Origin: Oceanobacillus sojae
GTDB taxonomy: Bacteria > Bacillota > Bacilli > Bacillales > Amphibacillaceae
Direction: 5' to 3'
Assembly (NCBI RefSeq): GCF_007991515.1
Contig: NZ_BJYM01000009.1
Span: 62,001-126,000 of the forward strand
Length of the DNA stretch: 64,000 nucleotides
Both the position numbers and the translations under genes were made by a program. Numbering within the stretch: the first letter of the stretch is position 1; the number at the start of each line of letters is the position of its first letter. Under the pieces are notes generated by a model that worked only from the letters and a program-made list of their open reading frames with translations, did no database searches and was not told the DNA's origin. Below are positions 9,028 to 16,800 of the stretch, in pieces.

Positions 9028-9282
9028 TCTAGTGGAAGAAATACACGGAGACTCCTGCGGGAAGCGCAAATGTCTTCGGTGGGACGAGTAATCGCAGTCC
9101 CAGTGGGAAGACCCCACAGAAAAAAAGTACTCTTCTTTTTTCTGCCGCAGGCATAAGTGCGACTTTAGCTCTGTCTGCGCCTGTCTGCTTGCCAATCGCT
9201 AAGTCTTTTTAGAGGAGGCTGAGCTCGGGACCCACGAAAAGCGTAGCGTATTTCTGGAGCGGCTACCTTCAACAATTTTATT
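9028..9282. repeat. Bacillaceae GAGACTCCTGCGGGA-type intergenic repeat element
   Basis: The GC-rich block begins AGAAATACACGGAGACTCC and ends near GCGTAGCGTATTTCTGGAGCGG. Its ends are complementary (AGAAATAC with GTATTTCT), so a long hairpin is possible, and the interior has AGTCCCA..TGGGA and GGAGGCTGAGCTCGGGA segments. This arrangement is familiar from intergenic repeats scattered in many Bacillus and Oceanobacillus genomes. The central part (about 9120-9220) looks longer than the usual form. Base composition is unlike the flanking AT-rich DNA. The open frames across it are by-products of the repeat. Confidence 0.65.
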
Positions 9283-9309
9283 TGCTTTCTTATTCTTTTA
9301 AAAATATAA

Positions 9310-9352
9310 GAAAATCCTGTAGAGAAAAACTGGTTCTCTCTACAGGATTTTC
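9310..9352 (-). terminator. SASP gene terminator
   Basis: A perfect 16-bp stem (9310-9325 with 9337-9352) with an 11-nt loop is followed on the minus strand by a T-rich stretch. It lies 45 bp beyond the SASP stop codon. Confidence 0.9.
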
Positions 9353-9397
9353 TATTATCACAATAAATCGGGGTAAATTTTTAAAGCTGTAAGTTGA

Positions 9398-9598
9398 TTA
9401 TTTTTTTTGATTCGCAATGCTGCCCTCAGCCATTTGAATCATTCGTTTAACCATCTCACCACCGACTGCACCGTTTTCACGGGCAGTGGTATCAGCTCCT
9501 AAATTCACATGCATTTCATCAGCGATTTCTTCTTTCATCTGATTTACTGCACGCTCTGCTTGCGGTACTAACAACGCATTTCTTCGTTTGTCAGCCAC
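9398..9598 (-). CDS. alpha/beta-type small acid-soluble spore protein
   Basis: The 66-aa product has the family hallmarks: a central EIADEMHVNLGADTTARENG, where the germination protease normally cuts within an E-[IF]-A sequence, and the C-terminal VGGEMVKRMIQMAE. These proteins coat forespore DNA and protect it from UV and wet heat, and are degraded at germination. I start at GTG 9598 because AGGGGAGG precedes it by 7 bp. The frame open to 9667 adds residues unlike the family and would run through the likely promoter. A sigma-G-like promoter lies upstream and a strong terminator downstream. Confidence 0.93.
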   Translation of the reverse strand: MADKRRNALLVPQAERAVNQMKEEIADEMHVNLGADTTARENGAVGGEMVKRMIQMAEGSIANQKK

Positions 9599-9648
9599 CT
9601 CAGACCCTCCCCTTTTATTCGAAAGCAAGTGTAATACTTGCTTGCTTT

Positions 9649-9677
9649 TATCTTGTGTAGAACGCAATAAACTATAC
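9649..9677 (-). promoter_or_regulatory. predicted sigma-G promoter of SASP gene
   Basis: On the minus strand GTATA (9677-9673), a 17-bp spacer and CAAGATA (9655-9649) fit the forespore sigma-G pattern GHATR / CATNNTA with one mismatch in the -10. A small hairpin (AAGCAAGT..ACTTGCTT, 9623-9643) follows in the 5' leader. Confidence 0.5.
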
Positions 9678-9836
9678 CAAAAAATTTTACCTTCTTAACC
9701 GTTTTCAGTACACAATGATCAACATTTACAATCAGGAAACGAATTATGTAGTATTTAAGACAAATGAAAAGTTTTTGCATAAGTGGATTAAATAGTACAT
9801 AAGTATATCAAGTGATTCAAAAAACTACAAGAGGAT

Positions 9837-9986
9837 CTTCAAAAAGTCCAATAAAAATGACACGGCGAATTTCCGCGTTAACGAATTCTTTTCGGGCTCA
9901 CGTATTATAAAGCATACGCTCCGTTCGAAAAAAATTCGTCGCCTTGAACTTCTTGGTCCTATTTATTGAACTTTTTGAACTCGAAC
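9837..9986. repeat. MITE-like element with terminal inverted repeats
   Basis: The roughly 150-bp block starts TTCAAAAAGTCCAATAAAAA and ends with its imperfect complement (TTTATTGAACTTTTTGAA). Inner parts GGCGAATTTC..AACGAATTC and GAAAAAAATTCGTCGCC are also inversely related, so the whole can fold on itself. It holds no coding frame and is higher in GC than its surroundings. I recall closely similar sequences between genes in related bacilli, suggesting a non-autonomous repeat. No target duplication is obvious. Confidence 0.55.
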
Positions 9987-10014
9987 TAAAGGAATTTTTA
10001 AGGAGGAACACTTG

Positions 10015-10476
10015 ATGTTAAAAGCAGATTACAGCGTCAACATTGACCTGCCCCAATCAGAGGTATGGAGTTATTTAGAAGATTGGTCTCATTGGGCAAA
10101 GCAGGTCCCTGGTTATCAAACACATAAGAAAGTATCCACAGCTGACTCGATTTGGGAGCTGCATGGGAAAGTCGGCACAATCACTAAGGATTTCAAACTG
10201 TATGTCAGAATCGTGGAAATGACGTCTCCATCTACCGTTCAATTCCGGGTTCGTGATTCTGAAAACCGGTGTTTAGGAAGCGGCTGTTTTAAGCTTTCCG
10301 GGCTCACTTCCCGTTCCTCCGAACTGACCTGTTTATTGGAACTTGAATTAAAAGGGCTTACTGGGAAAATAAGCGCACCACTTATCGGCTCTCTTCTTCC
10401 AGCATTGCTTGAAAAATTTGTTCAGCGCATTATAAAGCCTTTAAAAGAGGCAGATTCTGTTGCTTTATCACTTTAA
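10015..10476 (+). CDS. SRPBCC/CoxG-like ligand-binding protein
   Basis: This 153-aa protein looks like the START/Bet v1 (SRPBCC) helix-grip fold, in the polyketide-cyclase/CoxG-like group. The N-terminal strand ADYSVNIDLPQSEVWSYLEDWSHWAKQVPG is typical (a potential followed by W at the end of the first helices), and the C-terminal helix ends LPALLEKFVQRIIKPL. No catalytic residues or partner are evident, so its ligand is unknown. ATG 10015 follows AGGAGG by 8 bp; the adjoining TTG at 10012 is less well spaced. It is a single gene after a MITE-like repeat. Confidence 0.75.
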   Translation: MLKADYSVNIDLPQSEVWSYLEDWSHWAKQVPGYQTHKKVSTADSIWELHGKVGTITKDFKLYVRIVEMTSPSTVQFRVRDSENRCLGSGCFKLSGLTSRSSELTCLLELELKGLTGKISAPLIGSLLPALLEKFVQRIIKPLKEADSVALSL

Positions 10477-10557
10477 ATGCATGCAGTTTACTCTTTCTCC
10501 CAACAGTGATACATTAATATAGGTTTCATTATCATTGTCGGGAAAGGAAATATGCAC

Positions 10558-11424
10558 ATGGATCAAGCAAAAAAACCTACTGTATTTAAAGAATATGCCT
10601 ATATTATTATTGGAGCAACCATTGTCGGATTAGCATATAATATCTTCTTCCTGCCGGCGCGATTAGCTGCCGGCGGCCTATCAGGAATCAGTACCATTCT
10701 TTATGAGCTGTACGCTATTAACCCTGCACTCAGTCAATTCGTAATTAATATTCCTGTTTTTATTATTGGATGGATTGCCTTGGGAAAGGATTTCAGCATT
10801 AAAACGCTTGTAGGGACTTTTTGGGTTCCTCTCGCTATTTTTTTGTCAGCTGATATTCCCATTACGGTTACCAATCCATTCTTAAGTGCACTATATGGCG
10901 GACTTATTCTAGGGGCTGGTCTGGGTATTGTCTACAAAGGAAATGGATCAACCGGAGGTACAGCAGCTATTGCTCAAATTGTGAAGAAATTCACTGGTAT
11001 TTCCAGCGGCTATTCACAATTTATTGTAGATGGACTCGTTGTTATCACTTCTATTTTTGTATTCAGCTTTGAGCTTACATTATTTGCGTTAATGGCAATT
11101 TATATCAGCGGTAAAGCAATAGACATTGTCCAATTACGTACCTCTGCAACAAAGCTGGTGATGATTATTACTGATGAGGAAGAAAAGGTACAGCAGCTTA
11201 TCCAGAATGGCATTGACCGGGGGCTTACAAAAATACGGTCTGTCGGCGGTTACACAAAACTGGATAAAACGATGATCTTGTGTGTGGCGGAACAGACAGA
11301 AGCAGTTAAACTGAAAAAATTACTGCAGGAAGAAACTCCGGAAGCATTCACTATTTTTATCAGTGCTTCCGAAATTCTCGGGAGAGGCTTCTCACTTGAT
11401 AAATATTATGGGCAAAAATTTTAA
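10558..11424 (+). CDS. YitT family membrane protein (DUF161/DUF2179)
   Basis: The roughly 288-aa protein has five to six predicted membrane segments in its first 200 residues (the YitT domain) with the conserved FFLPARLAAGGLSGISTIL and a GNGSTGGTAAIAQIV loop. A soluble C-terminal DUF2179 domain (about 210-285, IIRTKIRSVGGYT-like) follows. Function is not established. Members are widespread in Firmicutes, and a substrate-translocating role is often assumed. ATG 10558 is better spaced from AAAGGA than ATG 10552. It ends at a terminator shared with the convergent dipeptidase. Confidence 0.85.
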   Translation: MDQAKKPTVFKEYAYIIIGATIVGLAYNIFFLPARLAAGGLSGISTILYELYAINPALSQFVINIPVFIIGWIALGKDFSIKTLVGTFWVPLAIFLSADIPITVTNPFLSALYGGLILGAGLGIVYKGNGSTGGTAAIAQIVKKFTGISSGYSQFIVDGLVVITSIFVFSFELTLFALMAIYISGKAIDIVQLRTSATKLVMIITDEEEKVQQLIQNGIDRGLTKIRSVGGYTKLDKTMILCVAEQTEAVKLKKLLQEETPEAFTIFISASEILGRGFSLDKYYGQKF

Positions 11425-11435
11425 CTTACAAATTT

Positions 11436-11484
11436 AATAAAGCTGGAATATCGGGAAAACATCCTGATATCCCAGCTTTTTTTA
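11436..11484 (+). terminator. YitT gene terminator
   Basis: A 17-bp stem with two mismatches (11439-11455 with 11463-11479) and a 7-nt loop runs into a T tract. The opposite strand has TTTATTAAATTT after the stem, so it may also end the convergent dipeptidase operon. Confidence 0.85.
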
Positions 11485-11499
11485 GTCTCCATACAGCAG

Positions 11500-12438
11500 C
11501 TAAGGAAGCATATTTATAAAGTTTTGATAAGCAAATCCTCTAACCTGCTCCTCTGAATAATGCTTTTGTAATTCATTCAGTAAATAATCGTAGCCTGATG
11601 AATTAGTGATATTATCAATATAACAGCTTATCCCATCAAAATCAGAGCCGAAGCCGATATTTTTTTCTCCGCCAAGAGCACAAACGTGGTCAATATGTTC
11701 ACAAAGGTCAGCAACTGTTGCCGTTCTTGCATCTTTTTTCAGAAAGACTGGATAGAGCGCAAAATGAATAGGCGCGTTTTTAGCAATCAAAGCTTTCAGC
11801 TGATCATCGTATAAATTTCTGGGATGATCACAAATTGCCCGGACATTGGAATGCGAAGCAATTGGATAATTGGCAAGTTCCATCACATCCCAAAAAGCTT
11901 TAACGGAAAGATGAGATACATCTGTTAAAACTTTATTCTTATTATTTAACTGGACAACTTCCTTTCCGAGTGTTGTAAGTCCTGCCCCTCTCGGCTCCCC
12001 GGCACCATCTGCACATAGATTGGCAGGATTCCAGGTCAGTCCAAAGGATTTCACACCCATTTGATAAAGTTTTTGGAGCTTTTCGATATCATTGCCGATA
12101 GCTTCTGCTCCCTCTAAAGTTAACACCGCACCGATTTCACCTGGACCAAGTGTGTGAATATCCTTCCAGTCATGGATAAACTTTACGTTCTCATTCTTTC
12201 CAACAATTTCTTCATGAAAAAGGTTTGCTTGTTCTTCTGCATACTTCCATTGATCTATTGTAGTAACTGTTTCCGGATTCACAAAAATTGCAAAAAACTG
12301 GACACTGACATTTCCTTCTTCCAGTCGTTTCAGGTTTGTTTCTATCTCCGGTGCGTCTCGAAAATCAAGTTTTCTTTGCTCCAGGCGGGCTGTCTGAAGC
12401 TTTAATAGCGCATCACAATGTGTATCAATTACCTTCAT
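11500..12438 (-). CDS. membrane dipeptidase, peptidase family M19
   Basis: The 312-aa enzyme belongs to the renal dipeptidase family, binuclear zinc enzymes that cleave dipeptides (often with a C-terminal D-residue). Metal-site signatures are visible: DTHCDAL at the N-terminus (HxD), the bridging glutamate in LTLEGAEAIG, the histidines in DVSHLS and IASHSNVRAICDHPRN, and GSDFDGI. There is no signal peptide, so it is probably cytoplasmic despite the family name. It begins 25 bp after the acyl-CoA synthetase gene and is probably co-transcribed with it. A biological link between the two is not obvious. Confidence 0.9.
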   Translation of the reverse strand: MKVIDTHCDALLKLQTARLEQRKLDFRDAPEIETNLKRLEEGNVSVQFFAIFVNPETVTTIDQWKYAEEQANLFHEEIVGKNENVKFIHDWKDIHTLGPGEIGAVLTLEGAEAIGNDIEKLQKLYQMGVKSFGLTWNPANLCADGAGEPRGAGLTTLGKEVVQLNNKNKVLTDVSHLSVKAFWDVMELANYPIASHSNVRAICDHPRNLYDDQLKALIAKNAPIHFALYPVFLKKDARTATVADLCEHIDHVCALGGEKNIGFGSDFDGISCYIDNITNSSGYDYLLNELQKHYSEEQVRGFAYQNFINMLP

Positions 12439-12463
12439 TTCCTATTACCTCACTTTAGATGAA

Positions 12464-14035
12464 TTAATTACTGTACTCTTGCTGTCTAAGCTCTATGCGA
12501 CGAATTTTACCTGAGGTTGTTTTTGGTAATTCAGAAACAAACTCGATTTTCCGGGGATATTTATAAGGCGCGATCTCGTGCTTCACATAACTTTGCAGGG
12601 TCTCCACTACTTCATCGTTCCCGATAATATTATCCTGTAAAACAACAAATGCCTTCACTACATTTCCTCTTATCGGATCTGGGCTTGCAACAACAGCACA
12701 TTCTTTTACATCAGGATGTTTTACCAAAGTGTCCTCTACTTCAAAGGGGCCGATTGTATAGCCGGAGCTGATAATAATATCGTCACTTCGGCCTTCGAAC
12801 CAGAAATAACCTTCTTCATCCATGCTTGCCTGATCCCCGGTCACATAATAATTTCCGCGCTGTGACCTTGTTGTTCTTTCTTCATCTTTATAATAGCCTT
12901 TAAACAAGGAAGGTGTATCAAGTGGAATAGCAATATCGCCTACCACACCAGGCTTTGTCAACTGACCATCTTCGTCAATAACAACCACATCATGCCCTGG
13001 AGTCGGTTTGCCCATTGCTCCCGGGCGTACCTCTGTTCCTTTTAAGAATCCGAGCAATAATGTATTTTCCGTCTGGCCATATCCATCTCTGACTGTCACG
13101 TCAAAATGCTGTCTGAATTTATCAATGACTTCACGATTTAAGGGCTCGCCAGCAGAAACGGCGCTATGCAATGCATCTAAGTGATAATCATCTAAATTGG
13201 AAAGCTTAGCCATTAAGCGATACTCCGTTGGTGTACAGCACAGCACATTAATCTGATGCTTTTCCAAAAGCTCTAAATATTTAGCTGCATCAAATCTGCC
13301 ATCATAAACAAATGCAGTTGCTCCGGTTCCCATAATGGATAAAAACGGGCTCCATACCCATTTCTGCCAGCCTGGGGCAGCTGTTGCCCAAACTGTATCT
13401 CCGTCTTGAATGCTGAGCCAGTAGCGCGGTGCACTGGACATATGTGCAAATCCCCAGCCATGGGAATGAATAACTGCCTTAGGGTTACCTGTCGTTCCAG
13501 ATGTATAAGATAAAAACGCAACATCGTCTCTTGAAGTTTTTACCGTTTCTAATTGATCGGAAACCTGGTTCTTCTCCTTATCAATGGATACCCATCCTTC
13601 TATCTCTTCGCCAATGCTGAATTTAATTAACTGTTCATATTCAGCAACCTTTTTAAATTCCTCCACACAAGCTTCTGTCGCAACAACAGCATTGATTTCT
13701 CCATGTGAGATACGGAATTGCAAATCCTTCGTCCGCAGCATTTCAGAGCTTGGAATAATAATGATTCCTGATTTTAAAGCTGCAATATATAATTCATAAG
13801 CCTCTATACAGCGCGGCAGCATAATCATTATTTTGTCTCCGCGTTTTAATCCATGTTTTAACAGGATATTTCCAGTCTTATTTGCATTCTTGATTAAGTT
13901 AGTATAGGTAATTTCTTTCGTATCCCCGTTTTGCTCTTCTAAAATTATCGCTTTTCTTCCTTCATCTGCTGCATATTTTTCAAACTCAGAAGTAATGTTA
14001 TACCATTCTGGTGCAATTAGATCTGATTTCTTCAT
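12464..14035 (-). CDS. acyl-CoA synthetase, AMP-forming (MbcS/YtcI-like)
   Basis: This 523-aa adenylate-forming ligase carries the A3 motif YTSGTTGNPKAVIHSHG, RDGYGQTENTLL, YVTGDQASMDEEGYFWFEGRSDD and the C-terminal K in KTTSGKIRR. Overall it resembles the medium-chain acyl-CoA synthetase group that includes Bacillus MbcS (methylbutyryl-CoA synthetase, YtcI), which supplies branched primers for fatty-acid synthesis. Branched-chain carboxylic acids are therefore a reasonable substrate guess. ATG 14035 has AGGAGGGA upstream. It heads a two-gene operon with the M19 dipeptidase. Confidence 0.87.
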   Translation of the reverse strand: MKKSDLIAPEWYNITSEFEKYAADEGRKAIILEEQNGDTKEITYTNLIKNANKTGNILLKHGLKRGDKIMIMLPRCIEAYELYIAALKSGIIIIPSSEMLRTKDLQFRISHGEINAVVATEACVEEFKKVAEYEQLIKFSIGEEIEGWVSIDKEKNQVSDQLETVKTSRDDVAFLSYTSGTTGNPKAVIHSHGWGFAHMSSAPRYWLSIQDGDTVWATAAPGWQKWVWSPFLSIMGTGATAFVYDGRFDAAKYLELLEKHQINVLCCTPTEYRLMAKLSNLDDYHLDALHSAVSAGEPLNREVIDKFRQHFDVTVRDGYGQTENTLLLGFLKGTEVRPGAMGKPTPGHDVVVIDEDGQLTKPGVVGDIAIPLDTPSLFKGYYKDEERTTRSQRGNYYVTGDQASMDEEGYFWFEGRSDDIIISSGYTIGPFEVEDTLVKHPDVKECAVVASPDPIRGNVVKAFVVLQDNIIGNDEVVETLQSYVKHEIAPYKYPRKIEFVSELPKTTSGKIRRIELRQQEYSN

Positions 14036-14247
14036 CGTATCCCTCCTCAGATTAGTACCTCATACTATATTCTAGTAATTATAGCAATAAATTAGAATAA
14101 CTTCAAAAGGATTGAAATTTTCTGATAGTAAAAAATTATCCTATTCCTGCTCTTCTGCCTTTAAATAGCTAAAATTTTTTGTTCCATTAAATAATAGTGT
14201 ATGATTATAATCAAAAGGGAATAGTAACACATGAAGGAGTGTTGATA

Positions 14248-15258
14248 ATGTCAGCATTTAATGAGAAAGATTTTGACAAAGCTTATGATAAAGAAACAAC
14301 TAAAATTAATAAACAATTAGATAAAGACATTATTTTTGCGATGATTGGTGATATCAACACTGGAAAATCCTCAACGATTAATCAGCTGATTGGTGACAAT
14401 GTCGCTAAAGTCGGTGCACGTCCCGGGGAAACGATTGGTATTGATAAATATGTATACCGTGACAAGATTATTTTTGCGGATACACCCGGTCTTGATGATA
14501 TTAATCAAACAAATTCTGATGAAACATTCCGTTTTTACCGCAGAGCGGATGTTATTTTATTTTTCTTAAACGCTGCTGGAACTGTTTTTTCAGAAGGTGA
14601 AAGAAGATCATTTGAAACAATTAAAAAAGAGAATAAGCACATCATTTTTGTTTTAAATAAAATTGATGCAGCAGATGATATTCCAGCGCTTGTTCAATAT
14701 GTGAAGCAACATACATCGAATCGTTATCCTGTTATTCCGATTTCTTCCCGGACGGGAGAAAATATCGATAAATTAAGAAATGAGATTCTAGAAATTCTTA
14801 AAAAAAAAGAAAAGGAAATTCAATTCGCAAGGCTTATTAAAGAAAAATCTCAGACGGCGAACAAATGGATTTTAGCAGCCTCCGGATCGGCTACAGCTGT
14901 TGGGGCAGCTCCTCTTCCCGGATCTGATTTTATCCCATTAACAGGTATTCAGGTTGGGTTAATGATTAAACTGGCGACCTTATATGAAAAACCTTTATCC
15001 AAGAAGAAAGCTAAAGAACTGACGATCGCAACCATCACCGGGAATATCGGCAAAACGATTTTTCGCCAGGTATCCAAATTTATTCCAGGAGCAGGCTCCG
15101 TTATCGGCGGCAGTGTTGCGGGCGGTATGACACTTGCCATGGGGTATGCTGTAAAATATGCTTATGAAAATAATATTGACTTGAATGCAGAAACATTGAA
15201 GTCTCTGTACAGCTATTTTTATAAAAGAGGGAAAGAAGAACAGAAGGAAGATAAGTAA
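14248..15258 (+). CDS. Era-like GTPase with C-terminal DUF697-like hydrophobic domain
   Basis: The 336-aa protein starts with a dynamin/Era-type G domain: P-loop GDINTGKSSTIN (34-45), a threonine in the ETIG switch I region, DTPGLDD switch II, NKIDAADD for guanine recognition, and PISSRTGEN as G5. From about residue 210 the sequence becomes alanine/glycine-rich and hydrophobic (ASGSATAVGAAPLPGSDF, IPGAGSVIGGSVAGG), as in DUF697 proteins that pair with GTPases in YcjF/YfjP-like families. A membrane-linked stress or envelope role is inferred only from such relatives. ATG 14248 follows AAGGAGTG; the frame open to 14197 lacks a site. Confidence 0.82.
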   Translation: MSAFNEKDFDKAYDKETTKINKQLDKDIIFAMIGDINTGKSSTINQLIGDNVAKVGARPGETIGIDKYVYRDKIIFADTPGLDDINQTNSDETFRFYRRADVILFFLNAAGTVFSEGERRSFETIKKENKHIIFVLNKIDAADDIPALVQYVKQHTSNRYPVIPISSRTGENIDKLRNEILEILKKKEKEIQFARLIKEKSQTANKWILAASGSATAVGAAPLPGSDFIPLTGIQVGLMIKLATLYEKPLSKKKAKELTIATITGNIGKTIFRQVSKFIPGAGSVIGGSVAGGMTLAMGYAVKYAYENNIDLNAETLKSLYSYFYKRGKEEQKEDK

Positions 15259-15262
15259 TATT

Positions 15263-15300
15263 GAAAAAGTACATGCGGTTTAAACTGCATGTACTTTTTC
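15263..15300 (+). terminator. bidirectional terminator, GTPase / acetyltransferase
   Basis: A perfect 14-bp stem (15263-15276 with 15287-15300) has five T on the plus side and the matching five A on the other, so it works in both directions for two convergent genes. Confidence 0.9.
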
Positions 15301-15302
15301 CT

Positions 15303-15860
15303 TTACCCCTTAAATTCTTCTTTTAAAATGGAATAAATTTTTAAGTCCTCTTGCTTCCCTTTTCTTTGCATTGACTTTCTTAAAGTTCCTTCATAGGTCA
15401 TTCCAGATTTCTCCATCAATTTGTAGGAAGCAATATTATCTGGACGGCATCTGGCATAAATTCGTTCCAGCTTTAATTCTTCAAATCCAAAACGAAATAT
15501 TTCCCGGACAGCTTCTGTTCCAATACCCTTCCTCCAGTACTCTCTGGAAAGAACATATGCAAGCTCTGCAAAATAATGCTTCTGATTCCAGTTTAAATCA
15601 ATTGTTCCAATAACACGGTTTTTCTTTTTCCAAACGATTGCCCATGCTCCCCCTGTACCTTTTTTATACTGAGCAAATAAAAACTCCATAAACGCTTCTG
15701 TATCTGCTATTGTTTCATGTGTTTCCCAAGTCAAAAACGTGGTCAGATCCGGATCGGAAGCATAGTCGTAAACATCCTGCAGATCTTCTCTCTTCATTTG
15801 CCTTAAAAGCAGTCTTTCCGTTTCCAGAACTGGAAATGGAATAAATGGACTTTCCTGCAT
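15303..15860 (-). CDS. GNAT acetyltransferase, RimJ/RimL-like
   Basis: The 185-aa protein has the RimJ/RimL-type GNAT layout: LETERLLLRQMKREDLQDVY at the N-terminus, a central AYVLSREYWRKGIGTEAVRE acetyl-CoA loop (motif A) and C-terminal RCRPDNIASYKLMEKSGM (motif B). These enzymes acetylate N-terminal or small-molecule amines. The substrate here is unknown. A good GGAGGAG precedes ATG 15860. A second paralogue of similar type lies at 23352-23894. Confidence 0.88.
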   Translation of the reverse strand: MQESPFIPFPVLETERLLLRQMKREDLQDVYDYASDPDLTTFLTWETHETIADTEAFMEFLFAQYKKGTGGAWAIVWKKKNRVIGTIDLNWNQKHYFAELAYVLSREYWRKGIGTEAVREIFRFGFEELKLERIYARCRPDNIASYKLMEKSGMTYEGTLRKSMQRKGKQEDLKIYSILKEEFKG

Positions 15861-15985
15861 TGCTTCTCCTCCTCTTTTATGTAAAAATTAAGACAATTAT
15901 ACACAAAAATATTAGTTTTTCCAAGTACTTTCCATTTTTAAGTTTAGATACACATTAAAATACTATTACGAAAGAGGTCTTTCCT

Positions 15986-16756
15986 ATGTCCTACACAAAA
16001 ATCAATGAAGCCATTTGGAATAAATGGAGTAAAGAAGGCTACCGCTGGACACAGCCAATTTCCACAGAAGTATTTCAAAAAGCCAAAGAAGGTGTTTGGA
16101 ATGTATTATTAACTCCGAGTATTCCTGTTCCCAAAACATGGTTCGGCAGTTTAAAAGGTAAGAAGATATTAGGCTTGGCTTCCGGTGGAGGCCAGCAGGG
16201 GCCGATTTTTAAAGCATTAGGAGCTGAGGTTACAATCATGGACTTATCTGACGCACAATTAGAAGCGGAGCGAACCGTTTCCGAACGGGAAGGTTACGAT
16301 ATTAAACTTGTGAAAGCTGATATGACAGAACGCTTTCCTTTTCCAGATGATTCTTTTGACCTTATTTTTCATCCTGTCTCCAATACGTATGTAGAAAACA
16401 TTGAGCCAGTCTGGCAGGAATGCTATCGTGTTATGAAAACAGGCGGACAACTGTTGTCAGGCTTTACGAATCCTGAAATTTATTTATTTAATGATGCTGA
16501 TAAGCTGGAGGATATTCGGGTTGTTCATCCGCTCCCCTATAACCCGTTAAAGGATTTCACAGAAAAAGAACGGGCAGAATTAATCGAAAATGATGGGGTT
16601 CAGTTCAGCCACACAATGGAAAGTCAAATTCGGGGCCAATTAAAAGCCGGTTTTTTGCTGAAGGATTTTTATGAAGATTTCGCGTCTACTGAGGATGATT
16701 ATATTCTTTCTAAGTACTTTCCACAATTTTATGCGAGCCTGGCAATAAAATTATAA
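15986..16756 (+). CDS. SAM-dependent class I methyltransferase
   Basis: This 256-aa class I (UbiE/Methyltransf_11-like) methyltransferase shows motif I KILGLASGGGQQGPIF, an acidic end of strand 2 (EVTIMDLSDAQL), motif II VKADMTERFPFPDDSFDLIFHPVS and post-motif RVMKTGGQLLSG. Motif I is LASGGGQQ rather than the common LGCGTG, as in a Firmicute subgroup of small-molecule methyltransferases. The substrate is unknown. It is a single gene, convergent with spoVR and separated from it by a shared hairpin. Confidence 0.85.
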   Translation: MSYTKINEAIWNKWSKEGYRWTQPISTEVFQKAKEGVWNVLLTPSIPVPKTWFGSLKGKKILGLASGGGQQGPIFKALGAEVTIMDLSDAQLEAERTVSEREGYDIKLVKADMTERFPFPDDSFDLIFHPVSNTYVENIEPVWQECYRVMKTGGQLLSGFTNPEIYLFNDADKLEDIRVVHPLPYNPLKDFTEKERAELIENDGVQFSHTMESQIRGQLKAGFLLKDFYEDFASTEDDYILSKYFPQFYASLAIKL

Positions 16757-16758
16757 AC

Positions 16759-16790
16759 AATCAGCTGACCAGACACCAGGTCAGCTGATT
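16759..16790. terminator. hairpin between methyltransferase and spoVR
   Basis: A perfect 12-bp stem (16759-16770 with 16779-16790) with an 8-nt loop sits between the two convergent stops. The T tracts on either side are weak, so termination efficiency is uncertain. Confidence 0.7.
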
Positions 16791-16800
16791 CAATAATTAT

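Noticed and set aside
8917-9156. 79-codon plus-strand frame (MVFKILAFLPK...)
   Set aside because: It spans two intergenic repeats and has no ribosome binding site; the protein is a by-product of repeat DNA.
9568-9780. 70-codon minus-strand frame overlapping the SASP gene start
   Set aside because: It reads through the SASP promoter in another frame and has no ribosome binding site.
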